This document shows, piece after piece, positions 11,756 through 22,950 of a DNA stretch of 64,000 nt. The translations under genes and the position numbers were made by a program. Numbering within the stretch: the stretch's first letter is position 1; each line of letters begins with the position of its first letter. The notes under the pieces were generated by a model. That model was not told where the DNA came from and did no database searches. It saw only the letters and a program-made list of their open reading frames with translations. The stretch covers positions 1 to 64,000 of the forward strand of contig LLEY01000135.1 in NCBI GenBank assembly GCA_001414485.1. Direction: 5' to 3'. Source of the stretch: Calycina herbarum. Lineage: Eukaryota > Ascomycota > Leotiomycetes > Helotiales > Pezizellaceae.

Positions 11756-12730
11756 CTAGTTACAACCCTTTCGCTTTAAAGTATCGTGAAATCTTTGGGG
11801 ATTGTTGTAAGGGCCATATTTAGCCTCCAGAATTGGAACCCAAACTTCTGAGTCACTCCACACTCGGGGATCAAGTTTGTAACGGTGTAATTGCTCTACA
11901 GATGGCTGCCAGCGATCGTAGAACATACTCATAGGGATGGAGGCAAAATCATTATTAGGATCTACAAGCCACTTCCATTTTACGGCGCTTTCTAGGGCAG
12001 CATTTAATAGGAATAAGCTGTCTGAAAAGGCAGGACCGTGGCCAGTGATATTTCCATCTCCCCCAATCGCGGCGTTTACGTACGAGCTAGGGTTAGTACT
12101 AGTACAGCAGAATTTGTTGCATCGGTGCTTGGCAATAAACGAGTACAACATTTCATGGAGTAATGTACCAATTAGGGTTTGATTGTGAGATATACATGAA
12201 GTGAATGTAGACCCATCGGAGGTATTAATTAAGACTTTTGACCATTAGTACGCCGCTCCTGTCTGGTACCCCTCGTGTAGTCCTTTCCAATTGACCGATG
12301 GATCCTCAACTAATTCAACCTCTAATGTTGGGCTAAGACTTCCTAAAAAGAACCATTCGTCAAAGACTTTTGCCCAGGATTCCAGAACTTCACTCAAGAC
12401 ATCCCACTTATCAGCAGCTGGCAGAGGCGAAGTGAGAACCTCATGCATGTTCTCGTCAGGGGGGAGTGGATATTTCTCGAGAATCTTTCTGAATAATTCA
12501 GGCATTTCCACAGGACAGTATTCGTTAATTGACAACTTCCCATTGTCAAAATCGTTGATGATACGACGGTGTGTAAATAAGAGGCCAGTATCAACTCTGA
12601 AACTAGGGATTTTATACTTCGAGGCTAGCTTAATAGGCTCAGAGAATGCTTTAGGGGGTATGGGGCCTTCGGAAGCTTCTGATGATTTAGGTCGTTTGCC
12701 CAGCATAGACTTGATCCTTTCTAGAACCAT
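11756..12730 (-). pseudogene. SprT-like zinc-metalloprotease paralogue, inactivated
   Basis: It starts at 12730 with MVLERIKSMLGKRPK, almost the same beginning as the intact paralogue at 47478-48371, and aligns with it to the end. An in-frame TAA near 12245 breaks the reading after GLHEGYQTGAAY. The same frame stays open beyond it and carries LLHEMLYSFIAKHRC and GHGPAFSDSLFLL. In the intact relatives the zinc motif is HEMxH; here the second histidine is tyrosine (HEMLY, CAT to TAT), so zinc binding is expected to fail even without the stop. The third ligand region HGPAF is kept. Only two key lesions are seen, so inactivation looks fairly recent. A short alternative protein ending at the stop (without the protease part) could still be made. 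Confidence 0.72.
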
Positions 12731-13600
12731 TTTTTTTAAAGAACTGTCAGTGTGTAAGGTAAGTATATGTCTCAGGTGAGGCATAATACTTTTAAAAGCG
12801 TGATAAGTAGATACAAAGGTTTCTCTGAGTTCTTTCCAACTATTTATATATTAGGAAAACAGTCCTATGCTCTTAAGCTTAGTAAACAAGAACAATTAAA
12901 GTAAGTCTTGATACACACCAAAGGTTTCTACTTAACAACAAAGAGAAGTCGAGGCATGAAACCATTTCCATTGTCTAGACGCTACTACCTTTGTTACAAA
13001 CAATAGCATTAGCAGAAAACCCACCAAACTCCAACAAAGTACGGAGGTCTCTAGATCCGTATGCGACAATAGCTCCCCCGGAAATTTAGCGACCTCCCCC
13101 AAATTCTAGATTTATTCCCAGTGGATCAGGCCTCGTAAACATTTTTAATAAAGACATACAATACCACGGGAGTGGAAAATATCTGAATGCCAAATTCTCG
13201 CTAGATGAAATCGAACTGTCAATTCTCTTTAAACATCTGAGTTGAAATGCACAGTCTTCTAGAAAGCTGTCATGTCATACACGCCTATGTGTTACTTATC
13301 CCCCTAAGGGACCGACAAAAGCACCGGAAAAGCCTTCTCAGCGCGAGCAGTCAAGCTTTCCAGGTATGTCCGCCAATCGTCTTTGCAACCGTCGCACAGT
13401 TCAACACCAGCAAATCGACCAGACTTCAGCTCCATGTGAATCGCGGTGTTTGTAGCTAGCACAGTGTAAGTTTCGACCGTTTTCTAGCCCATCGGCGAGC
13501 CCTGAATACATCACGTTGCCACTTTAGGAAATTAAATTTTCGTAGCGTTCAAGCTCGCTTGACTCTCCATCCCCGCTGCCTTTCATCTCGACACGGTTCT
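12731..13600. other. Upstream region of the SprT-like pseudogene and decayed 3' part of the terpene synthase
   Basis: The block 12850-13060 resembles the upstream region of the intact paralogue at 48500-48710, including the identical 19-mer CTTAGTAAACAAGAACAAT and a later CCACCAAACTCC-like block. The rest (13250-13600) reads as rearranged or decayed sequence downstream of the terpene-synthase relic. Confidence 0.5.
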
Positions 13601-13609
13601 AGAGCTTGT

Positions 13610-14456
13610 GATTGTGTTGCGCTCTGGCTACCATTTCTGCATTTTCCGGCACCCCCAACCTAAGGCCATCCTCAATGAATCGGCATCGTCGCATTGCTAT
13701 ATGAATTGAGCCACATAGCCGGTTATGCGTGGTTTGTACCTAAGCAGTGTCCAGGCGCCAGAGCAGCTCACGGCACCGATGAAAACACTCTTTGCGCAAT
13801 GCTAAGTCTTCCCTAGCGTAGGCGAAGGTGTTGTGCGTTTCTCCCTCTACACGATGTTTATAGAAAGCGGCAACATCATACATCGTCATGGCGATCTCGC
13901 TAAGAATCTGGAACTCATCCTCGGAAAATCAGATTCGATCGAGGTCGTTACAAGCAAGTGCACAACCAAAAACAAAACGTGTAAGAGCATCACAGTCGCA
14001 ATGTCGAAACCACTCTTTTGGCGATCGGGCCAGTGAGTTTACGTAGTGACCAAATAACTTCGAGTGGGTGCCGCGATCTGAATGTGTTCCCTTATTGCTG
14101 GCTTTCTCGGCTGTCAGAATCATAGAGGCTCGAAATTCCCGTCCCATCTCGACACGAGCAGGGCCTTTGGATGAAGCGAAGATATCATTGAGGAGGTCTT
14201 CAATGTTGTACCCTAGGACGTGATTTGTGACATCTATGTTGACAAGGTCCCCACGAAATTCTGCCATAGCGAAAATTACCAATAGACGGACAGTGGCGAA
14301 GTAGCGAGTCTTGTTGGTGAAATGAGGTATGACTGCTCTAGTGTATTCCCATGCTGTGTTTAGAACCTCGCGCTTGACTTCGATAGGAAGGTCGACTTCT
14401 TTGAGATCATATTCGAATTCCCGAGGGAAATACCAGTTGTCTTGAGGCGTATCCAT
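13610..14456 (-). pseudogene. ABA3-like (alpha-ionylideneethane synthase type) terpene synthase relic
   Basis: Read from MDTPQDNWYFPREFEYDLKE at 14456, the sequence follows the pattern I know for the ABA3 group of fungal sesquiterpene synthases, which make the abscisic-acid precursor and lack the classic DDxxD arrangement. Recognisable blocks are EVKREVLNTAWEYTRAVIPH, FAMAEFRGDLVNIDV, VLGYNIEDLL, SLARSPKEWFRHCDCDAL and ACNDLDRI. A TGA follows at about 13929, where relatives have tryptophan. The same frame continues with FSEDEFQILSEIAMTMYD, AAFYKHRVEGETHNTFAY and CRELLWRLD, then meets a TAG near 13740, and continues with RRCRFIEDGLRLG. Two stops, and a missing or rearranged 3' end, mark a dead gene; the TGG-to-TGA change is of the RIP type. 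The N-terminus may also be short. No other ABA-cluster gene (such as the P450s) is visible. Confidence 0.6.
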
Positions 14457-14883
14457 GCTGTCTTCAGGGTGGAAGGTCGTAGAATTAACGTTGCGAAACT
14501 GTGCTACCTCAGCAAGACTCTAAAAAACACAGATGTTCTTTGTTGAGGAGGTAGACAATAGAGAGGATAGAGACCGGGGCTAATACACTTATACTTATTT
14601 TCACCTGTGTATTCTTGTACCTAGCTCTCGTCAATTTTTGTCTCGTTACACAGCTTCTACTTGTGCGTTTCCAAGAGTTACTAGCTTGAGTCATTTTATT
14701 CGTATGGCTTTTCTCGTATTCGAGGTGCTTTTCTGTGCTCTAGATCGAGTGTGTATCCAATAAATTTTTGAGTGTTCTAGGTTTTCAAAATTGAAATAGG
14801 AGACCTGAAAACCTTCCATGCCTAAGATTCAAGGCCCCAAGGTATGAATATATCCTCCTTCCCTCCTTCCAACACTCCGCCCA
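14457..14883. other. Intergenic
   Basis: About 430 bases between the terpene-synthase relic and the end of the alcohol dehydrogenase. No gene recognised; pyrimidine-rich stretches near 14560-14650. Confidence 0.4.
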
Positions 14884-16377
14884 TCACAAATCATTGACCA
14901 ACACATAGCGATACTTAGCTTTCCCATCTTCTAGCTCGTGCAAGACCTGGTTGATGTCGTTCATCCCACGGGTCTCAACCCAAGGTCGAATGTTCTCTTC
15001 GGCGGCAAAATCCAGCATCTTCTCGACATCGTCCACAGACCCGATATCAGAGAAATGAATCGAGATTTTGCGTTGGCAGAGGCCCATACTCTTGAGGGCC
15101 GGCAATGGCTGCTCGGGCAGACCAAGTTGGCAGAAATGGCCACCACTCCGCAACAAGGAGAGGTATTCGTTGAGGGGCATTTCGGAAGACGACACGGTCG
15201 AGATAATCACGTCCAGAGAACTCCCATATTTCTCCGCCCAATCCTCCTCCTCATCGGTCGCGATATAAACGTCTGCTCCCAAAGATAGAGCATCAGCACG
15301 CTTATTCTCTCGGCGAGATATGGCGACGACGGAGGCGTAGCCCAAGCTTTTCGCAAACATGATTCCGAAATGGCCGATTCCTCCAATACCGATAATCCCC
15401 ACGCTCTTTTGACTTCCTTGGTATTCCTTCAAAGGAAGAAACGAAGTGATGCCGGCACTGTTCCAGTCATGTCAGCTTTCGCCGTTAGTGGATGAAGGAG
15501 GGGTAGGGCATACCATAACATCACAGAGGCTTCCGCGCTGTCGAGCGCAGATGGGATACGGATAGCGGCGGCACCTGGCTTAAGTTGCGGTCAGTGAGTC
15601 TTCTTTTCAACTCCATTCTAGTGCTTTTTACGTTTCCCAGACGAGGGCGAAGAAGGGAAAGAAAAAGAAAGACCAACCACGCGGCAATAGTTTGCCAAAC
15701 CCCCATTTGTTTTGCTTCCGTCCGGTAGGATGCCCTGTGAGAGATCTCGGAGTCAGTATTTCTATTTTCGGAAGTATATCTGATCAGCATGAAGAGGAAA
15801 CAGAGTTCCAGCCCCCATGAAACTGCCTAAAGGGGAAACAAAAGCTTGGAGACGACCCACCTCATATGCTGGCACTCTCTTTGGACAATACCCAGGCATT
15901 CCATTTTGGCATTCATGACAGTTTCGCTCCCCACAAACATGCACATATGGCCCGACTCCCACTCGTTCTCCGGACCTGGTTTCCATTAATACTGGGGGAT
16001 ATGATACGAGGAGGGTTGACACATACTTGATATTTCGTTCCACCAGTCTTCCTACGCGTACGACCTCTCCTACGATTTCATGTCCAACACAACACGGATA
16101 ATCAGTCGGGCCCTAACTTGGTCAGCTGTAGGTCTGAGAAGCTTCATTCGCACCTACTTACCCATCCACTTCGCAAAGTATGCAGATCAGATCCACATAG
16201 ACCACAATGCGTGATTCTGACCTCGATATCCGTTTCCTGCCATTTTTTCGGCTGAAACTCTTGGAGTTGTAGGCCGTTCTTGAGGCAATCTATATTGAGA
16301 GCCATCCAGCCTCGAAAGGTGGGCGTTGGCAGCCCTGCCATGTCTTCTTCAGCCCAGCGCTCTTTAGCTAAATCCAT
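14884..16377 (-). CDS. Zinc-dependent alcohol dehydrogenase, CAD/ADH6 type
   Basis: Six exons close in frame to about 375 residues. Exon 1 (16162-16377) holds ITHCGLCGSDLH, the catalytic-zinc cysteine region. Exon 2 begins GPTDYPCCVGHEIVGEV (GHE motif). Exon 3 has the structural-zinc cysteine set CGERNCHECQNG...YC. Then PDGSKTNGG and a segment ending MLCAGITSFLPL lead to the Rossmann motif VGIIGIGGIGHFG and AISRRENKR, consistent with NADP preference. The family (yeast Adh6/Adh7, plant cinnamyl-alcohol dehydrogenase) interconverts aldehydes and alcohols. The gene is divergent from the MFS transporter across 445 bases. In this context it could reduce an aldehyde released by the NRPS-like reductase; that link is inference. 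Confidence 0.9.
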
Positions 16378-16822
16378 TTCTGTGATGCTCTGTCGTTTTG
16401 TCTGTTTGTGTTACGGTCTCAGTTGTCGACCTAGCGAAGCAGAATTGCGAGAGAGCTAAGATTCTATTCTTATAGTATTGGCCCTGATATGTTTTGAGTG
16501 GTCGGATTCCATAACGTTAGTTTTGAAATATTTTCTTCTTTTAGCATTCATTCCCTTTCATGTTACAATGGATGTCGTGTCAATGAGTCCAGGCCAATCA
16601 AGGAGGACTCTCGTATGCTTTCAATATTTCCCGGTGATACCAAATCAAATCACACCTCAACTTTTGCCTGCCGATCTTGCTTTAGCGTATGCACGACTTC
16701 TTTCCTCGGGTCCATTGTTTCTCCCCAGAACTGTGTCCTCAGAAAGTATTATGTTTTAATGTGTCTTTTCAGCAAGGAAATTTTCCACATTCGAAGCACC
16801 CACCTTCATTTTTGAACTCAAT
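16378..16822. promoter_or_regulatory. Shared divergent promoter of alcohol dehydrogenase and MFS transporter
   Basis: The two starts (16377 minus, 16823 plus) are 445 bases apart with no gene between, so both promoters must lie here. I see no clear repeated operator. Confidence 0.5.
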
Positions 16823-18665
16823 ATGACAAACGATTTTCAGAATGCGAACTCTCTCCTTTCCCGGCGTCCGTACCTCCTCGAATTTCGATCCTCTGACCGT
16901 TTCATTCTCGCCACAGTATGCGTTGCAATATTTACTGTAAGCCTCGAGCAGATCATCTTTGTCTTGACTGACCTAACCACACCCAAAGGATGCTTTCATG
17001 TATGGAGTGGTACGTGGCCAACATCTATGACTTAAAACTAATTCACTAACAACATTCGCTCACTAGGTTGTACCGGTTCTTCCATTCAGTCTACGAGACC
17101 GATCCGGTGTACCGGAAAATGAAGGTATGAGAATTAGGAAGGCGACGAAATTTTGCTAAAGGGTGCCAGTACAATGGTGGAACTCTTTATTGTTTGCTCT
17201 TTTTGGGGCTGCGGTTGTAGTGGCATCTCGTAGGTCTCTCTAAAGCCTTTCTTGGTATTCTCTCTGATCGAAAAAAATAGCAATATGTGGATACATCGCG
17301 GACCACACCTCTGATCGAGCCATTTCCTATTACCTGGGTCTCTTGCTACTTGTTGGTGCAACAATCCTGCTGGCAGTCGCAAAGGCGACATGGATTCTCG
17401 TTATAAGCAGAACTCTTCAAGGCCTGTCTGCCGCTGTTACTTATACAGTTGGTTTGGCTTTGCTAGTGGATACCGTGGGCCGCGAAAACATTGGACAATA
17501 TATGGGAACGGCGCTCTCGGCTTCTAGCTTTGGTCTGATTGTATCTCCTCTAGCAGGTGGCATCATCTATAATACAGCGGGCTACACGGCTGTTTTCTCC
17601 GTTGCCATAGCAGTTGCAGTCGTTGACATCCTCATGCGGTTATCAATGATCGAAAAACGCAAGGTTGAGAAACACGTTAGCCAAGGGATATCAGATAATG
17701 GCGCCTCTGGCTATAACACATTCCAAAATGCGAGCGGTATTGTGTCCGAGGGAAGTACTAGTTCGGATGAGGCTGATAATGACCCCAGCGGTTCAGCACC
17801 TCATGTGCACTTCCCGGCACATCATGAAACGAGTACCCTAGTCAACAAACGACATGATGCCAGGAAAGGGAAGGGAAGAGAGAGGAGTAAACCTGTTATC
17901 TTTCGCCTACTCGCATCACCGCGCCTTCTTGCAGCCATTTATGGAATATTTGTGAACGTGGGTATCCTGGCCACCTTCGACGGTGTTCTGCCATTGTTTG
18001 TCAAAGAAACCTTTCATTGGAACTCCCTTAACGCCGGACTCATTTTTCTTTGCCTCGCCATACCAGCACTCGCTGGTCCAATTGTTGGAGCACTATCAGA
18101 TCGAGTTGGGCCCCGCTGGATTGCGGTGGGTGGGTGCACTTTGACTACAATTCCATTGATTCTTATGCGACTTGTCGAAAAGAATACGGTAGAGCAAAAG
18201 ATTTTACTCTGCTGCTTGCTATTTTTGAGCGGTATGTCAGCAAATATTTTGGCTTCTTCTTTTGTATGGTGGCTAATCGCATGTATTTTCACTTTAGGGT
18301 GTACTCTTATTTGTATTGTTTCCCCGGTTGCTGCTGATCTTTCAGCGGTAGTGGAGGAGATGGAGGAAGATAACCCTGGTAGCTTCGGACCGGGCGGTGC
18401 TTATGCCCAGGCCTATGCTCTTTTCAATTGCGCGATGGCTGGCGCTACTCTTTTTGGTCCCATGGCTTTCGGGGCATTGAGACAAGATTATGGTTGGAAG
18501 GTCACAACTCTATGTATGGGAATCTTTTCGTTAAGCGGAGCTATTCCAAGTGTGAGTTAAATCAACTGCCAAGCCCATTCACATCCTGTATTTTTCAAAG
18601 CTGACTCTCGCCAGCTCTTTTTTACCGGCGGCTGGTTATTCGAGGAACAAAGCACCGGTATTTAA
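16823..18665 (+). CDS. MFS transporter (DHA1-type drug:H+ antiporter family), possible frameshift
   Basis: It begins MTNDFQNANSLLSRR; the first membrane helix and its loop are spread over small exons: 16823-16936, a 21-base micro-exon 16989-17009 (DAFMYGV), then 17067-17124 (VVPVLPFSLRDR). The next exon (VPVQWWNSLLFALFGAAVVV) leads into ICGYIADHTSDR, the DHA1 motif between helices 2 and 3, then a long open stretch with helices 3-12 and a Ser/Asp-rich cytoplasmic loop (SSDEADNDPSGS). A further 66-base intron near 18230-18295 is optional. The last exon ends LFFTGGWLFEEQSTGI at 18665. All joins close in frame except the one between 17124 and about 17162, where I find no GT-AG pair that keeps frame. 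It is an exporter by family; substrate unknown. Confidence 0.8.
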
Positions 18666-19012
18666 CATTCGCGGCAGCGTGTTATCTCTACTCCCTTTTT
18701 CCTTCATTCTGGTCGCTAGAGTTTGCGTTTTAGGATATGCTGGGAAGAGGATACGGCATGAAATGGGGATCCAGCGAGCAGACGAAAGGCAAAAAGGGGC
18801 AAGATTATTCGAGCGGTTTATCCGAGTGTTATTATTGCAATTTTCCTTCCCTTGTCACCCTTTATTGTTCTGTATATATCACTTAGGTATAGACTGGGTT
18901 TTCATGTTTGACTTCGTTTTTCTTCATCTCTGGATCTCAACACTAGGCGGTTCAGTCGCACTTTGAATGCCACCAGCAGTTATGAAATACTTTCCCATCT
19001 CCTAAGATTAGA
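18666..19012. other. Intergenic between convergent genes
   Basis: About 350 bases holding the 3' ends of the MFS and P5C reductase genes; nothing else recognised. Confidence 0.4.
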
Positions 19013-20018
19013 TTACTTTCGTCCAAGACTCTCAGCCGCCCTTTTACACTCAATGAATGCTTCCGCTACAGTGGATCTCAAGTTGCCTTTCTCCAGCATC
19101 AGAACACCTCTTATTGTCGAACCTCCTGGTGTGGTTATCTTCTCTTTTACGGCTGCTGGGCTTTCCCCTGCAAGGACGAGTTCTGCAGAGCCCCGCATAG
19201 CTTGTGCAGCCATTTTCTGAGCAGCTACTCTTGACAAGCCAGTTGCCACGGCTCCATCAATTAAGGCTTCGAGGAACACAGCAAAGAAGGCTGGCGAGGA
19301 TGCACAGAGAGCTGTACACGCGTCCATGGAGCTACCTGGTATATATTGGATAGTACCAATAGATCCAAAAAGCCAATCCACCACTCGTAATGTTTCTCTG
19401 GGTATGTGTCCAGGAGCCTCGATAATCGTCATCGAAGCTCTTACAAAGGAGGCTGTGTTGGGCATTGCTCGGATGACGGTCGTTGGCTTCCGGCTGCTGT
19501 CATTTGCTGCCTCGAGAATGGACTCGATGTGGGGGATTGTTACCCCAGCCAGGAGACTGATCAGCGGTTTCCCTTCGAGTGCAGATTTTATCGCGGCCTT
19601 GTCCAGGCATGTTTTCAGATCGGAGGGCTGGCAGCCGAGGACGACGATGTCCGCTTTTGAGAGTGAGGCGGCAGCATTGTCACCGGTATGAATTTCAACG
19701 GGTGTAGAAAAGGGGTCGATCACTTGGGAAATTCGGGTGGCTGAGCCAGATGTACGAACACAAGCTATGAAATTTGTTGGGATTGTAGTCTCGGTGCTTT
19801 CAAGGGCGTTTTCGGTGACGACAAGATCACCACCTGTTGATGCGGCGGTTTTCTTGTCCTGGTATTCGATGCTCTGGAGCACGCCACATAGAATTGCGGT
19901 TCCGAGGTTTCCTTGATTGTGTTAGTGTTGGGGTGATTCTGAGTAGGGAAGGGCAAGGGGCCGTACCACATCCTAAAAATGCCAATGTTGTCGATGGCTT
20001 TCCATTTGTCATTTCCAT
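19013..20018 (-). CDS. Pyrroline-5-carboxylate reductase (ProC/PRO3 family)
   Basis: Two exons (the first 19967-20018) join in frame to about 317 residues. The Rossmann motif FLGCGNLGTA spans the intron. Family blocks follow: DIVVLGCQPSD, LISLLAGVTI, RAMPNTASFV, and the signature helices with SSPAFFAVFLEALIDGA, GLSRVAAQKM and TTPGGSTIRGVLMLE. The enzyme reduces the C=N bond of pyrroline-5-carboxylate with NAD(P)H to give proline. Paralogues in fungal clusters can make cyclic imino acids; the apicidin cluster has one for pipecolate supply. I cannot tell from one window whether this is the housekeeping or a cluster-specific copy. Position between the MFS gene and the hydroxylases, and divergence from hydroxylase 1, favour a cluster role. 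The start was set at the first ATG before the Rossmann strand. Confidence 0.92.
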
Positions 20019-21065
20019 ATCTTCCCAAGTTCCAAGATCACGATTTACTTTTTCCAAGTTTGATTAAGGTGACAGAATAGTGATTAGCCCATTGCTTTTT
20101 CGAGGGGGTTTAATTTCCTTTTGTTGGTACTTGGCTGGAAGCATGTATAACCATATGCTCTGTATTGGATGAAAGAAGCATTGGATGGAAGAAGCATCGG
20201 GTGGGGTGGAGTACAACAGAGCATGGATCGAAAATGCGGTTCAACTGTAGGGGAGTAGGAAAGATTGTTTTTTTGTGAATGTCTCTCATTCATATGCCAC
20301 TGTAACCTGCTGCTTTTTGAAGATGGATCTTGTAAGACTATTTCTGTTGCTTTTCTGTTTAATCAACCTTGCTTTGTGTTTTTGTACATACACCTGGTGC
20401 TGTAACACTCTCTCATTTCCTTGGCAGTCTTTGTATACTTCCACCAGTTCACATGTACTCCAGAGAAAAGACGGAGGCAAAGATGGTGTTCAACCGAGTG
20501 CAAGTGTCAACTCGGTAATGATACAGCCGCCTGTATTCATGTCGTGTCCAATATCACGATAAATACATGTATGCACCGGAGATCAATGCCTTCAAATCTC
20601 GTGGGAGAGCCCGTGTGGAGGGTTTTTTTGAGTTTTAAAAGTCACTCCGCTCTTGTGAGACCCCCACGATATCTGACAGCTGCTGTGCTACCATCATGAC
20701 AGTTGACCTTTCCGATGTTTATGTGTTACAAGTCATACGTTCCAAGTCTCGAAAATGTCGTCACCGAGTACTGAGTTCACCAGTAATTGCGGGTCAATTT
20801 TCGTCCCATTTATGGTTCTTGCGGAACGTTGAGCTTGAGAAACTTCAGGTGCCTGAATTGCAACATTTCCTGAAATTAGTGCATGCTATAGTGAGCAGTG
20901 GTACCGGAACTGTCAAGATGCAGCACGAAAGACTTTATGGTAATCAATTTGCATTGAAGACCACCCAACCAGTAGTCTCTCATAGCCCAGATTTCTGATC
21001 ACGTTCAGATCCACTTCATTCGACTTACGGCTCTCACAACTTGCCGCCGCATTCCCACAACCCAA
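20019..21065. promoter_or_regulatory. Divergent intergenic region, P5C reductase and hydroxylase 1
   Basis: About 1.05 kb between two starts on opposite strands. No convincing gene; short open frames lack any domain. It contains the palindrome-like ATATCACGATAAATACATGT near 20549. Both promoters should be here. Confidence 0.45.
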
Positions 21066-22314
21066 ATGGCCGTCACGGAATTTCCTCACTCGAGGGAATC
21101 TCTTGTCCCCTTTCTTGCTGACTACCATCTTCCATACGTTGTACCTGCCATAGTGTACTGGGTTCTCGGTACGTTTCCATAGACTCCACTATCGCAAAAT
21201 AGCTAGAAACTAAACAAAAACAAGGTTGCTCTTTTCACTGCCTTGAGAAAACAACATTTCTATCTAAGTACAAAATCCATACACCTGCTGAATCTCTGAA
21301 GAAGGATCGTGCTACAAAGAAAGATGTAATTAAGTTTGCACTTTTACAACAAGCTGCTCAACTTAGCATTGGCTACTGGACTGCGGATAGGAATGAGGTA
21401 CGTTTTGCGGATGGTTATTACATTGCAAACATCCAGGGGAAGTTGCATGTGCTCCAACAATTTGCAAAACAGATACTTTGCGAATTTCCAAGCCACGGGA
21501 TGGAGGGGTCATTCGTCTTCATTTCAAGCTCTACAGGAACCCGAGTTTCAAACACTACTACTTTCTCCCATTATCCAGCCGTATACTCTACATCAACAGA
21601 ATGGCAATGGAGAATAGCTAGCATGATCTATTGGGTCATCATCCCCGTCTCCCAATTCATCTTCGCCATGGCATTAGCAGACACCTTGCAATATTTCACC
21701 CATCGTGCCTTCCACGTGAACAGATGGCTTTACAGTAAGTCACAAAATGCCAAAAAACCCACTAGAAAGTTTACTTTTACTCACGACACTATTTAGAGAA
21801 CATCCACTCACTGCATCACGACGTGTACGTCCCCTTCGCTTATGGTGCATTCTACAACCACCCTCTCGAGACCATCCCCGTCGATTCCATCGGTCTTCCA
21901 TGTTGTCTCGCGATAGCGGGTTTAAACAACAGACAAGCTGCACTATTTAGTGCGATTTGGACGTATAAAACGGTGATCGATCATTGTGGTTATACTTTTC
22001 CTTGGAACCCGGCCAATATTATTTGTGGCGACTCAGTACTATTTCATGACCTGCAGTAGGTTATCCATGTTCTCTTCGGTTAGTCGCAAAGAGCTTATAG
22101 TGGGTCTAGTCATCAAGCCTGGGGAATGAAGTATAATTTCTCTGTTTACACTTCGTTTTGGGATCGGATCTTTGGGACTTTCTGGGATGGGAAGGATGAG
22201 GGGGCTGTTGATAAGTATCGAAAGGGAAAGGAAAAAGCAGAAGTCGCTTGGGGAAATAATGACGTTGAGGAGAGTACGAGGGGGTTTTCTACTGCTTTGG
22301 AGGAGGGTAAATAG
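21066..22314 (+). CDS. Fatty-acid-hydroxylase superfamily protein 1 (SUR2/sterol-desaturase type)
   Basis: Five exons (21066-21168, 21225-21397, 21437-21734, 21797-22055, 22110-22314) close in frame to 345 residues. It has N-terminal membrane segments (YVVPAIVYWVLG), then a membrane pair (YWVIIPVSQFIFAMALAD) and the three histidine boxes of the di-iron family PF04116: THRAFH, HSLHHDVYVPFAYGAF and HDLHHQAWG, plus an extra conserved DHCGY. The last box is split by an intron between its first and second histidines. Yeast Sur2 hydroxylates sphinganine at C4; other members are sterol C4/C5 oxidases. Here the setting beside two paralogues and an NRPS-like gene suggests tailoring of a metabolite, most likely at the ER membrane. 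It ends tail-to-tail with paralogue 2. Confidence 0.88.
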
Positions 22315-22950
22315 TTGCCGATATGAGGTGAGATTTACAAGGAGAAGAAGTGAAAAATCAAGATTCAAATTCTAATAGAGAATGCAACTTCTTTCCAAAT
22401 TCTCTGCTGCTATAGTGCACTCAATATCGATACTTTGAACACTTTAACCGTGGGCAAGTGCTGCTGAAATAACCCACCTTACAACAATTGGTTGAGTCCA
22501 CGATTTGTCGAGGTCGAGATCAAGCCATGGTCCAGTCTGATAGAACTCTCAAATAATTTAAGGGGAAGGAACAACACAGAGTTCGCCAGGGTCATGGTAT
22601 CGAGTGGAGAATGTGTCCCGTGTTGAGGGGAAGGTGCCGAGACGAGGGTGGCGAGACGAAGCTGTGGAGCGGTCGAGGTGGTGGTTGAGGAAGGAGCGAC
22701 CTTGATAACAGCCAGCTTCGGGAGACACACCAAGCTACGGCGTAAAGGTGATTAGCTCAGAGTATAAGCCCCTCGGATTGAAGATTTTCAAAAACGTCTT
22801 CTCGCACCAAGCTTTGTGTCCGCGTCACGATACTGAATGGGAGGTGTAGTCCAAGGTTGGGAATTGAGACTACCTAGTCAGGATACGATACAAGGTCAAA
22901 ATATTTCACGCCTATTTAAGTTTCCGCATTCCCAAATTCGCAACACCTAA
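22315..22950. other. Intergenic between convergent hydroxylase genes
   Basis: About 640 bases between the ends of hydroxylases 1 and 2. One open frame on the minus strand (22479-22733) has no recognisable domain and was not called. Confidence 0.4.

Noticed and set aside
12291..12779. 162-codon open frame opposite the SprT-like pseudogene
   Set aside because: Antisense shadow of a recognisable protein on the minus strand.
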